DNA of 64,000 nucleotides, from NCBI GenBank assembly GCA_023053685.1, contig JALIGW010000001.1:162312547-162376546 (forward strand), in the 5' to 3' direction. A program made the position numbers and the translations under genes. The notes under the pieces were generated by a model. That model searched no databases. It was given only the letters and a program-made list of their open reading frames with translations, and was not told the DNA's origin. The stretch is from Diadophis punctatus similis (lineage: Eukaryota; Chordata; Lepidosauria; Squamata; Dipsadidae). This document shows positions 1 to 9,745 of this stretch, piece by piece. Every line of letters starts with the position of its first letter. Position 1 is the first letter of the stretch.

Positions 1-226
1 CGGCCGGCACCCGTTGGAGAGCAGTCCTGACTCGCTCCGGGCGGCTGCAGACGGCGAGTGCGGGTCGCAGGAGGAGCTCAGCTGCGGGCCGCTGCCGCCC
101 TCTCCTTCCGAGCCGCTCGGCACCCGCGCCCTCCTCCGCCGGCAACCCCGGCCCACCCAAGAACCGCGCTCGCCGTCTGCAGCCGCCCGGAGCGAGTCGG
201 GACTGCTCTCCGACGGGCGCCGGCCG
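1..226. repeat. 58-bp inverted repeat in the CpG island
   Basis: Positions 1-58 and 169-226 are reverse complements with three mismatches, separated by a 110-bp loop. All three differences (positions 9, 15 and 28) are CpG in the right arm and TpG or CpA in the left arm. The repeat may continue left of the window. It is not an obvious transposon end. Confidence 0.85.
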
Positions 227-446
227 TTTTGGCCAGGCTAAAAACGCCGGGGCTCCTTTGGCCACAGCCCGCCTCGCCTCCCCGGCTTTGGAGACCGAGG
301 CGCCGCCGACCAGCCTTGCTCCGCTTGGCGGCCGCAAACTTCGCAAAGGAGCACCCGAGCCGCGGTCGGCGAAAGTCCGTCGGCGGAGCCAAGGAAGCGG
401 CAGCCCCCGATCCCGCCAGCCCGTTTACCCGGCCCCGCCCTCGCAG

Positions 447-448
447 GT
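447..448 (+). other. Strong plus-strand splice donor in CpG island
   Basis: CTCGCAG|GTGAGC is a near-consensus 5' splice site. It could end a non-coding or short first exon transcribed left to right, antisense to SUPT3H. No matching acceptor or coding exon was identified downstream on the plus strand. Confidence 0.4.
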
Positions 449-912
449 GAGCCCCACCCACCACCGCCGCCTCACCCGCAGGGCAGCAGCGGCGTGTCCA
501 GCCATGGCGAAGGCGGCGGTGCCGGACGACGACTACAACTTCGTCCTTCCTTCCTTTGTTCCTTCGTGGCTGTGGAGAGGGCTGGCTGAAGAAGATCCAG
601 CAGCCACCCACCTACCAAGGCTCCTGGAAGACGGGCAGCCATCAGCCCAGCCGGGGGAGGAGGAGGAGGAGGAGAAAGGCGGCGATTTAGCCCTCGGCGG
701 CTCTCGGACGGGATGGCAGGGGACGCTTCCGTTTCCCTCTCCTCCTCGGCGGAGGCAGGGTCGGCGTGGCTGCCCGTGAGAGGACTCGGCCGGCGCCCGC
801 TGTCGCCTGCCGCTGCCTGGAGAGCTTTCGGTGCTTGGCGCCGTCTTCCGGCTTTCCTTCCACGCGCGCTGCAGTCCCGCTCGCCGGGCAGAAAAGCGTC
901 ACCTTTCCTGTC

Positions 913-952
913 CATTGGATGATTGCAATGCGTCACTTGCAATCATCCAATG
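913..952. promoter_or_regulatory. Perfect palindrome with two opposed CCAAT boxes
   Basis: The 16-base arms (913-928 and 937-952) are exact reverse complements around the 8-base spacer TGCGTCAC. Each arm carries CCAAT (NF-Y type) and ATTGCAAT (C/EBP-like), and the spacer resembles a CRE half (TGACGCA on the other strand). Opposed CCAAT boxes are common in bidirectional promoters. Binding is inferred from motif only. Confidence 0.6.
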
Positions 953-961
953 TGCGACGTT

Positions 962-975
962 TGGCGCATGCGCCA
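962..975. promoter_or_regulatory. NRF1-like palindrome
   Basis: TGGCGCATGCGCCA is a perfect 14-bp palindrome matching the GCGCATGCGC core bound by NRF1. It lies just 9 bp past the CCAAT palindrome and 25 bp before a YY1-like CATGGCTGCC, an order typical of housekeeping promoters firing rightward. Confidence 0.55.
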
Positions 976-1047
976 CGGTTTGGCCACCACGGAGCCCGAC
1001 ATGGCTGCCTTCCTGGAGTTTTAACTCCCCCCAATCTCACACGCCGC

Positions 1048-1196
1048 CCTTTCAGGCTGATTTTTGGAAAGAATGCCCTAGTCGTGCATTCTTTCCAAAA
1101 ATCGGGACTTTTTAGAGGACGGGCGGGACGCGGGACAAATCATTAAAAAGCGGGTCTGTCCCGCCAAAATCGGGACGTCTGGTCACCTTAGGTATA
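1048..1196 (-). mobile_element. Interspersed DNA-repeat fragment with internal hairpin
   Basis: Exact 18-base arms at 1059-1076 and 1086-1103 form a hairpin (arm starts GATTTTTGGAAAG). The stretch to 1196 is built of CGGGAC/GTCCCG words and ends GACGTCTGGTCACC. On the minus strand this reads as a familiar reptile interspersed repeat beginning GGTGACCAGACGTCCCG. The family is not assigned. Confidence 0.5.
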
Positions 1197-1249
1197 GTTG
1201 GATTTTTCTTCTCAATCTATTGCAAGAGATTCCTTTGCAACAAAATAAG

Positions 1250-1400
1250 TGTCAGTCTTTTGAGGTATATCAATTCTGAAACTAAAGTTGTGAATGCTAA
1301 TACAAGTTTTATTATAAAGTTATAGTAACAGAATCTTGCAAGACTGAATGTGCTCCCCCCCCCCCCCGCACACATACTTTATCTATTTGAGAACTAGAGG
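1250..1400 (-). mobile_element. Possible LTR fragment
   Basis: The stretch starts TGTCAG and contains TTTATTATAAAG plus AGAATCTTGCAAG. Both closely resemble words in the stretch at 20891-21167, which also begins TGTCAG. On the minus strand the A/T-rich box holds a polyadenylation-like motif. Neither the far end nor a TSD could be fixed. A C14 run sits at 1354-1367. Confidence 0.3.
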
Positions 1401-1919
1401 TCATGTCTAACATGGTTTCTCAGGTTAAATGGCTGCAGTTTCTTCCTTCTGTTCCTCAAGACTATATCTACTTCCCTTTACAGTAGGCATTGGCCACATA
1501 TATCCCTGACACTTCGAATTTATATATACAGGTCCTAGGTTGGGCCCAGGAGGAAGAATATAAATGTTCACCTCTGCAAAGGAGCTATTGAATAAATGTT
1601 TTAGCACATATAGTTAGTTCCAATAGAAGAGAATATGTGCAGTTGAGGGTTGAACTGTGGAGTCCTTGGTGTCTCTGAGCTTAGTTGTTTGTTTGCAGAC
1701 ATTTCATTTCCTGACTAGGAATCATCAGTTAATTCCTCTTATAGGTTCATTTATATGCAGAAAGGTGTGATGGGAGCCTTTTCAGGGAAAGTGATTTAGA
1801 CCCCTTAGAGCTTCCATAAAAAGTCCTATTGAAATTTAAGTCCTTGTAATGAAACATAAAGCCAATCAATAAACTATACACTATATTCTGTAAGCTATAA
1901 ACTTTAAGGTCATATTTAC
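1401..1919 (-). other. SUPT3H intron downstream of the last visible exon
   Basis: Apart from the retroelement piece at 1640-1745, nothing is recognised in this AT-rich stretch. The minus strand carries no sequence resembling the final Spt3 residues. Confidence 0.6.
1640..1745. mobile_element. Retroelement 3'-region fragment
   Basis: CTGTGGAGTCCTTGGTGTC followed by TTTGCAGACATTTCATT and ATCATCAGT resembles a widespread reptile retroelement end with a GCAGACGTTTCGTTACC motif, here decayed. Boundaries are approximate. Confidence 0.4.
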
Positions 1920-2024
1920 CTCAGAATGGTGATGCTGAATAAAAGTAGCAGATATTGCATGACTAAAAGGGTCACCAGCTTTCGGTATCATGTCCTGCTT
2001 GACCAAAAGGGCCAAGTCCACCAG
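1920..2024 (-). CDS. SUPT3H: SUPT3H exon: second histone fold, central helix
   Basis: This 105-bp, phase 0-0 exon encodes [20 protein letters not shown] then [15 protein letters not shown]. It matches the [12 protein letters not shown] and [13 protein letters not shown] region of vertebrate Spt3. The acceptor is TTTTTCCTTAG and the donor is GAG|GTAAAT. The last coding part (about 50 residues) was not found between 1 and 1919 and must be downstream. Confidence 0.95.
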
Positions 2025-2295
2025 CTAAGGAAAAATTACAATTAAAAAATGAACAGATGGAAATCTTAACTTGACTGGCAATTAATAACTATAGGGTGCA
2101 TTGAAAAAGGGGGGAAAGTTTTTAATGTTTTGATACCAATTTAGTCCTGGAAAGTATTAGAGGCATGTGTTTTTTTCCCTTTCTGTGAGGATAGTATCTT
2201 TCCATACTGATTTGCAATATGGACATGCAAAATGTTCTGTGCACCCACCATCCAGCATATGGAACAGCCAGTTTTAGGTAGTCTATTATCTAGAC

Positions 2296-2634
2296 CAGGG
2301 GTGTCAAACTCGATTTCATTGAGTGCTGCATCAGGGATGTGTTTGACCTCGGGGTGGGTGGGCAGGGGGGGCGTGGCCAGGGTGGGCATGGCCAGCTCGA
2401 TGTCACTCGTGTCGGGGGCGCCTGTGGTGGCCTGAGCACTCTGCCAGCCTCCTGCAACCCTCTGCCAGCAAAACCGGAGCTTAGGAGGGCTGCACGCAGT
2501 CCTCCAGAGCTCCGTTTTCACTGGCAGAGGCACTGCGGGCCAGTCCTTCGCTGTTTCCAGGGCGGCCCCCCAGGCCAGATCTAAGCACCCCCCGGGCCGG
2601 ATCCAGCCCCCGGGCCTTGAGTTTGATACCCCTG
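2296..2634. mobile_element. hAT-type non-autonomous element (339 bp)
   Basis: The terminal inverted repeats are CAGGGGTGTCAAACTC and GAGTTTGATACCCCTG (one mismatch). The flanking 8-bp duplications are ATCTAGAC (2288-2295) and ATCTAGAA (2635-2642). It lies within the SUPT3H intron between the exons at 1920 and 2946. Its GGCCGGATCCAGCCCC interior is typical of this repeat. A minus-strand open frame crossing it is a composition artefact. Confidence 0.85.
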
Positions 2635-2945
2635 ATCTAGAATAAACCACGCATGGACCTGAAGCAAGCATGTTTTCAGCAAAATTATTTCAAGGTTGGA
2701 TGAACAGGAGAAAAACAAGGCGGAGGTAAGGCATTTGAAAAACAGGAGGAATGGCAAGGTGGTTGGATATTCCACCCTTGAATTTAAGGGAGTGGCATTT
2801 GGAGGCTAAGGAGAGGTGGGGAACAAAAGTGTAGGGAAGACCTTGCTAGGCTGGTTGAGTTCATTGTGGCTGCTGTCCATGATTGCCCTCAAATTCAAAT
2901 GTAACTAAATGGAAATCATCAGAAATAAAAATATTTTCTCATTAC

Positions 2946-3058
2946 CTGTGCTACTGTCTCATATGCTAAATAAGCCAGCATTTCCATAGCACTTGCATTT
3001 GGTTTTATTTCCATGCTACTACAGTCCAACCAGTCTCGGAATTTGGAGGCTTTTTTGG
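2946..3058 (-). CDS. SUPT3H: SUPT3H exon: start of second histone fold
   Basis: This 113-bp exon (two bases plus 37 codons) encodes [20 protein letters not shown] then [17 protein letters not shown]. The hydrophobic [14 protein letters not shown] stretch is the first part of the C-terminal TAF11-like histone fold. The acceptor is TTCCAATACAG and the donor is CAG|GTAATG. Confidence 0.95.
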
Positions 3059-3220
3059 CTGTATTGGAAAAAAAATAAAATATTAAGCCTGTATCTTCTG
3101 ATTTCTACTGTTTCATATGAAGAGTAAGATCTTGTAACCTCTGATGTAAGTGATGGAATCCAACATTCAGGATTCTGAGTTCACTGACAAGTATGTATGT
3201 ACAGTATGTATGTATGTATG

Positions 3221-3384
3221 TTCCACCTTATTTTTACAAATAACTTAAGGCAGCAAACATATCTAACACACCTTCCTCTTCCTATTTTCCCCACAACAAG
3301 CACCCCGTGATATGGGTTGGGCTGAGAGTGACTGGCCTAAGATCACCCAGCTGACTTTCATGGCTTAAGGCAGGACTTGAACAA
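3221..3384 (-). mobile_element. CORE/MIR-like SINE copy
   Basis: On the minus strand a SINE core reads GCTGGGTGATCTTAGGCCAG then TCACTCTCAGCCCAACCCAT, ending with a tail next to an (ACAT)n run. The same core occurs in plus orientation at 60540-60770. Confidence 0.55.
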
Positions 3385-3403
3385 ACTTTTCAGTGAGAGA
3401 GCC

Positions 3404-3450
<47 letters not shown>

Positions 3451-3457
3451 CCATCAT
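3404..3457. repeat. (ATC)n microsatellite
   Basis: About 17 ATC units with one interruption (ACC) near the right end, in the intron between the SUPT3H exons at 2946 and 4812. An (ATGT)n run lies nearby at about 3190-3222. Confidence 0.9.
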
Positions 3458-4811
3458 GTCCTGTGCTAAGCACATTGGGCTACAAGCATACTCAGGTCTG
3501 TGCAATATTTCTCAAGTAAGCAGCTTTGAATCAGATATTTCAAAAACAGCTATTATTTTTATACTAGGCTTTCATTTCTGTGTGTATAGATGAATTCTAC
3601 TAAGTAACTACAATATCTCAGAAAACAATATGTATTTATATAAGTGTTTTTCCAAGTTCAAATTTTTGATACTATTGTCTGAAAGAAATATATAATCAAG
3701 GTGTACCCTTGATTATAATTAAAAGGTGCAAAATGTGAGGTTATCACATTTTAAGATGAAGAGTTTTCACTCAACTATTTACAGATGCTTAAAATGAACT
3801 CAGAAAAAAGCAATGGAACAGCAAAAACACTACTTACAGACCAAATGTCTCTGCTGTTTGACATTTACAGAAGACACAATTGTGGATGTGTCATTTATTC
3901 TTCACATTGTGATCCTCAAGTGAACCAGTCATTTCTCCAAATCAAATGCTTGTTATGGAAAACTAGATAAGTGCCTTTCATTTAAAGATTTTGTGCTTTT
4001 GTGCTTTCATTTATCACTGGAACATACTGTGCTATTTTGTTGAGTTTTTTTATGACTTCAGTGTGCTCTTTTTCTCTCTTTGACCTCTAAGCTCTTAGCA
4101 TTATGTGTAGTTATTTTTAATTATTGTTTTGTGACAAAGACCCTTAATAAAGTAACAGATAATTAAAGTTATGTTGTTTGAAAATGTAGGGGCACACATG
4201 GTAACTTTGCCAGGTTAATTAATTAATTAAATTAAAAACTGGCTGTAGATTTAAAATTAATCCCAACATCAGTTGTACTTTTTCTTACTACTATTGATCT
4301 CATTAATTTGCCATCACATTCTGCTCTTTTTAAGCAGATCCTTGAATGATCCTGCCTTTATTACTTCTCTACTTTTTCCATAGGGGGAAAATAGGGGAGA
4401 AACTCCACAAAATTATTTCAGGATTTTGTTGTCATTAAATATCAGATGGCTAGGCAATCAATATCACGTGAAATCAATTTATACAATCATACTGCAGGTG
4501 AACATGTACAAGAGATTAGTACAAGAATAAATCTTATGAAGGGACTCCCAAATTCATCCATAATGAGATTCATTGAACTTGAATGTACTCTCATATTCTC
4601 TTTAACAGCCTTATGTTTTGATGATGTGAATTCAGTGGGCGTACCAGACAAATTAAAAACCTTTGGGAGGGAACAGAGACGGTGCCATTATTGCAAGTTA
4701 GGTGCAAATGGCATTTCCCCCCTTGTCTTGGCACTAAATGTATTTGCTTTTTAACTACTACCAACTTGCAAAATACTACTTTTGAAAGTAAAAATTTTAC
4801 ACAATACTTAC

Positions 4812-4887
4812 AAAAGCTCAACTGACGGCTTTCACTGAATTCTGCATATTGTGCTGAATCCATCACTCGTGCTTGTCTTTCTGCTCT
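4812..4887 (-). CDS. SUPT3H: SUPT3H exon: central conserved region
   Basis: This 76-bp exon encodes [19 protein letters not shown] then SRQLSF, and leaves one base of a Ser codon (phase 1). The acceptor is TTATTTTCCAG and the donor is TTTT|GTAAGT. The split codon completes as T|CC = Ser with the exon ending at 3058, giving SFSKKASKF as in other vertebrates. Confidence 0.95.
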
Positions 4888-4969
4888 CTGGAAAATAATA
4901 TAAATGCATACATCACCCAAAACATTAATACAACTCTATCCTACCTTTCTCCATGAATCACAGGATGAG

Positions 4970-4992
4970 CTCTCTGTCTCTCTCTCTCTCTG

Positions 4993-5043
<51 letters not shown>
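4970..5043. repeat. Compound (TC)n(AC)n microsatellite
   Basis: An interrupted CT/GT-CT tract passes into (AC)9, about 80 bp upstream of the SUPT3H exon at 4812-4887 in transcript orientation. On the minus strand it reads (GT)n(GA)n, so it lies upstream of the acceptor. Confidence 0.9.
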
Positions 5044-6185
5044 TATTACTTGAAGACTTTATTTTTATTTTTTTACTTCATCAGCTATGAACAAGTTATA
5101 ACATTGTAAAAGGATATGATTATGACACTTTACTGGAGCAGCCTATCTTAATCATAATCCTGCTACCTTTTGTTATACATATGATTTGTTTATTATATTA
5201 GAAAAATGATAATATGAGAAACCTTGAGAAACAGTTAAACTAAATCTAAATACTCTTCTGCTATTCATTTATTGGTGCATTATTGTTATTTTTTCAACAA
5301 TAAAAACAGTTCTCTTTGCCTATTTTTTATTTCTATGGTCTGGAACAAGGCAAGGACAGAGAAGTGCTCAAATGAAGGATAAAATAATATGTGACTATCT
5401 TAAAGTAGGACCTGGAGTCATCATGATAAATTAATGGGGAAAAAATTCATCTTGCTACATATTAGTCTCTCCCAGTTTTTTGGGAAACCTTTTCCCTCTA
5501 TATCTGGTGCTGTTTCCTCTTTAATTTATCCTTTTTATTCTCATTCTACTCAACTTGATTTGCTGATGCTTTCATCCAGTTTAATTCAATATACTGAGAA
5601 CATTTATGGTTCCTTTTTGTAGATGCTATGACATTCAGATGTAACTTCAAAACAATGCAAATTAATACTGCTAACCAGATTAAGCCAAGCCAATAAAGGA
5701 GTAAGGAGGAAGAAATTGTTGATCAGAAGAACACTGCTCACAGAACAGCTAATTGAACACAAAATGAGTAGCTTCAACTCAGCACTAACTATATTCCACT
5801 TGGTTAAGATCAATAATGATGACAGATAATAATAATGAAAGATTCTGACTGATGTTCATTAAAACTTGGCAGAAATCCTATAGCTTTGAAGGGACAAACT
5901 AGAATATTTAATTTTGCTTCATTTTGTTCCTAGACAAAAAAAATACAGAAATAAGCTATATTGTACTTAGAGGCAATATTTATTTATTCTGAGCAGCTAA
6001 ATAAATAATTTATGTGGCATAGAGGCAATTGCATTGCCCACCACCGACCCCCTCTCGTTTCTGCCATTTTGGTTTTCCCTGCACATTCCCTGCACACATT
6101 TCCCTGAAGTATTCTGTTGCCATCACCTCCAGTGGACCTTCCTTTCTATTCTCCTTAGGGGCAATCATCGTGTTCTACCTCACCT

Positions 6186-6294
6186 GGCAGTTCGGCGGTT
6201 CGAATCCCTAGTACAGGTCTCCTGCGGGAGCAGGGGGTTGGACTAGATGACCTCCATGGTCCCTTCCAACTCTGTTACTGTTACCTCCACTAGG
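6186..6294 (+). mobile_element. tRNA-derived SINE with CR1-like tail, 5' truncated
   Basis: A pol III B-box-like GGTTCGAATCCC is followed by GGGGGTTGGACTAGATGACC and GGTCCCTTCCAACTCTGTTA. The latter resembles CR1 LINE 3' ends, suggesting CR1-driven mobilisation. Related copies are at 23041-23196 (plus) and 56921-57003 (minus). Confidence 0.65.
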
Positions 6295-6433
6295 CTTGCC
6301 ACCATCGCTGAGGAGAGCTGTCTCAAGATCCATGGTGCAGCAAGCAGCCCCAGAGTTGCTTTACCATAAGGCCAAGTATGTACACAAGCCAGAAGAAATA
6401 GAAATTCACTCTCAAAAAGAAATCCTCCTAGAC

Positions 6434-6813
6434 CTGTGATGGCGAACCTATGGCACATGTGCCACAGGTGGCACGAAGAGCCCTCTCTGCGAGCATGCGA
6501 GCTGTCACCCCAGCTCAGCTCCACAGCGCATGCACCTTCCGCCAGCCAGCTGGTTTTGGGGTCTCTGCCGCGCATGTGGGAGTTGTGCACGCATGCGGGG
6601 GGGTCACGCACACATGCGCAGGGGGCTGGGAGGCATGCACATGCACAGGGGGTGGGGGGAGTGTGGGGGGTTGTGTGCGCATGCACAGGGCACACATGGA
6701 GGTCGCGAGCACATGTGCGGTGCGCGCAGGGGGGTCATGCACACATTGCATTATGGGTGCACGCTTGCACATGCACTTTCGGCATGCGACAACAAAAAGG
6801 TTAGCCATCACTG
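6434..6813 (+). mobile_element. hAT-type element, CAGTGATGGCGAACC family (380 bp)
   Basis: The left end is CTGTGATGGCGAACC and the right end is GGTTAGCCATCACTG, with a perfect 8-bp TSD TCCTAGAC (6426-6433 and 6814-6821). The GC-rich, CACATGCGCA-repeating interior ends CATTGCATTATGGGTG. It belongs to the same family as 29306-29862, 33423-33802 and 48556-48926. Overlapping ORFs in this interior are not genes. Confidence 0.92.
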
Positions 6814-7954
6814 TCCTAGACTATAGGATTGGAGATTTTATGACTCAAAAGCCATGAAGAACATTCAGTATAAAATAAATGGGAACTGCTGTTATAATCA
6901 CAAAAGTCAAAATGGTACTTGAGTTAATAAAATATTGCTAAACTGTAAATTTATTGCAAATCCTAAAGGCCTAAAACTTATTTCATACTTTTAATTTAGC
7001 TAATTATGTCCTCTAAAATCCACATAAAATTTAATTAGAAAATGAAGCATAAAGTATACAATGATATAAACCATCTTAAAAATTAGATACAGTCTGGGTC
7101 TTCAGCTGAAGCTAACAAAACTTTTGTAACACACTGATCGAAGCTGGGATAAGCTGCAGATTTGGAAATAAAGAACAGATACCCAAGCAATTCTTGTTAT
7201 CTTATTTAATCTTGCATTTTAAAGCACACCCTTCTCTTCTATCCATTAATATGAATGAGTATGTAAGAGTAGCAGTTTTCGAAGTTATATTAAACATTAT
7301 TGTGAATTTCCAACTTAACAAGAAAGTCTAATTTGTACCAAAGGCAGGATTAGATTTCAACCTTAAAAGAGGAAGTAATAATCACATATTTTCTTCTTTC
7401 CCCTTCTACCTGAAAAAAATGTTTGTGGAATTTTCTATGAACTAGTCTTGAGCTAATCTATGAGGAACGTAGCAAGTTGCACAGACTTACTCAACCAGAT
7501 GAGAGTTATATAAATGAGAGGTTCATACATATTTAGTCTTCTGCAGAAACATATTTTTCTTAATCCTCTTTGGATTCATGAAATTATTTAGAAGGCTGAG
7601 GTTGCCATGGGAATGTAGCTATTTCCCAAACAGAAGTCTATTCTTTACATTAATGTAAAGTATGTGCATATGTGTGTTCACATGTATATGAATTTTGTTT
7701 ATAATATATGATAATATGTTTTATATATTATATTACATATTATATTTTATAATAGCAAAATAGTTAATGCTTTTTCCTTCCATTTTATGAATTTTGAAAA
7801 ACAATATATTGGGGCAGCTGATCCTTTTGAATGTTTATTTAAACCTGGTATGGTTATAGTTTTCCATAAACCTAAAAAAGGAACTACATCAAGCAGTATG
7901 AATCAACATTCTCTTTTAAGTGTTGGATACTCATATAATCTTTATTATAAATAA

Positions 7955-8295
7955 TGATTGTTTGACTGTCCCAAAGGTGCTTTTTCAAGAGGAAACTGGA
8001 CTTTGTTTTTTTTATTGAAGACATTTCATTTCTCATCCAAGACGCTTCTTTAGCTCTGGCTGGATGGTGGGGAATGGAAGAATTTATACTCCTTGCAGAC
8101 AGCTGGTCATTTGCATTCTTTTCGGGAGTCATTGAGGCCACCTGGAGGTTTATCTGTGTGGGTCAAGGTCACCTGAGTAGTGCAAATGGGTATGGAGCCT
8201 TCTTGGAACTGTTGAAAGGACTGTGTTGTAGACTAGAGATAGATGATCCCTCTCAACAGAGAGGGATACGACATCATCTATTTCATATCCCACCT
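7955..8295 (-). mobile_element. Retroelement relic (Penelope-like suspected)
   Basis: The minus strand reads an open stretch containing KEASWMRNEMSSIKKTKSS and LLKKHLWDSQT. Its nucleotide sequence has the CATTTCATTTCTCATCCAAG motif found in many fish and reptile retroelements, which I associate with Penelope-like elements. It is truncated and degenerate, with approximate limits. Confidence 0.4.
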
Positions 8296-9584
8296 GCCAT
8301 ATCAAGGAATAATTAGGAAGATTGGAAGAATATGTTAATCTTACATTAATCTCAATTTCTTAATATGTAAAATTTCAATCTAAGAAGATTCCCTCAAGTA
8401 GGTGTTTCACTGAAAATTTAAAATGCAACCTTACCAAAGTCTTTCAGTGTTGACCTAAATCACATCACAGAAATGTATGGAAATAACCCTAGTGGAAGTT
8501 GGGCTTTCTCAGTGTATCTTTAAAGACAAAGCTGAAGAACACCTATTCTGGAGTTTATTCAAGCATGAAAAGCAAAAAAAAAAAAAAAAAACCACTAAAA
8601 TTTACACCACCCAAATCAAGGAAAAAATTGCATGATTTTTGTATATTCCATTAATTATACATTTATTTCTCTCCCAAATAAATGTTTAAAACTACCTATT
8701 ATGCAGCGTGAAGTTAGAATTCTGAAAACAATCAAGGGAGCATTCATAAATTTGAAAGACTGAATCAAGCAAAAGTTTGCACAGCCTTCATGCTATACTG
8801 TTTCACATAGTTTCAAATACTGGTATAACAACACAATTATTCTGATGTTTATCCTAGAGTGCAAGAGAGAGTCCAATGGGATGGAAAGGGAAAATGAATG
8901 CAAAGAACATCAACTGTATGTGGATTCATTAGCTTGAGCTTTACTGATAATTTATCCTGTTTCCTAATGAAAGCAAAAAACCTCCCCCCCCAAACCCACC
9001 ATGTCTCTATTAAAAAGCAATCAGATTTGGTATATTGGTGACACTTTAAAGAGCACATTATGTGGGAAAACAAAATAAACATTTACCCTGGCAAATGAAA
9101 GTAGGCTTGGGGTTTTGACATGCTTGGCAGGCAAGCAGAATTATATTCACATCAAGCACACAGAAAACCTAATTTAATATTTAAATATTTGCTTAAGTAA
9201 TACACTACTTTAAAGCAACAGATTAGAAGACACATTTTTATCAAAACTTTTTACAAATACTCTAGAAAGAATACCCCATTGAAGTAATACGTTCAGGTGA
9301 GATCAGAGTTTTTTGATCTCTGTATGATACTGCCTCTGCTTTCAGACAACAAAATAGGCATCTAAGTATACTTCATCTGTCAGCAAGAGCTATTTCAAAA
9401 CTATCTATTAACAATCTGCTGAGCATTACAGACTGTAGCACTCACCAACAGATTTAAATTTGTAAAATCTCATCAAAGCATTTATGCATTTGAACTCCTA
9501 ACCCAGTTCATTCTGACCAATAAAAAGATTGTATCTTACGATTTATGTTGATTCCTTATTTGGTATCCTATGACTATCACTGAG

Positions 9585-9745
9585 TGTTGTAGCTTGTGAT
9601 TTATGATGATTGTATTTTATGATTATGATCATGATTTATCACTTGTTGCTTGTATGTACACTGAGAGCTTATGCACCAGAAAAAATTCTTGTGTGTCCAA
9701 TCACGCTTGGCCAATAAAGAATTCTATTCTATTCTTTTTTTAAAG
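9585..9745 (+). mobile_element. CR1-type LINE 3' end with (ATTCT)n tail
   Basis: TACACTGAGAGCTTATGCAC, then GTGTGTCCAATCACGCTTGG, then CCAATAAAGAATTCTATTCT. The tail unit ATTCT is (AATAG)n on the other strand, the microsatellite reported to be seeded by snake CR1/L3 LINEs. A reversed copy of the same 3' end is at 13961-14090. Confidence 0.6.

Larger units (their letters stand above)
1..1015. promoter_or_regulatory. CpG-island-like segment with promoter architecture, no recognised gene
   Basis: About 1 kb is strikingly GC- and CpG-rich, while the flanking 60 kb is AT-rich. It holds open frames on both strands (for example plus 258-779 and minus 78-611), but none shows a recognised domain and open frames are expected by chance at this composition. 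It contains a long inverted repeat (1-58/169-226), a plus-strand donor at 447, a CCAAT-bearing palindrome (913-952), an NRF1-like palindrome (962-975) and a YY1-like CATGGCTGCC at 1000-1009. It lies 3' of the last visible SUPT3H exon, so it is either inside the final SUPT3H intron or the edge of another transcription unit. Confidence 0.7.

Noticed and set aside
58..779. Long GC-rich plus-strand frames (58-450, 258-779) as protein-coding first exons
   Set aside because: They are open mainly because stops are rare at this composition. Residues are Arg/Pro/Ala-rich without a recognised domain, and the opposite strand is equally open. Kept only as a CpG island.
2141..2671. 176-codon minus-strand ORF
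   Set aside because: It runs through the hAT element at 2296-2634 and its flanks, so it is a chance frame in a GC-rich transposon.
3404..3457. CRISPR-like or regular spaced repeats
   Set aside because: Tandem tracts here are microsatellites without unique spacers, and the genome is a vertebrate one.
6243..6857. Cluster of overlapping ORFs rich in His, Cys and Ala
   Set aside because: All are readings of the CACATGCGCA-type repeats inside the hAT copy at 6434-6813.
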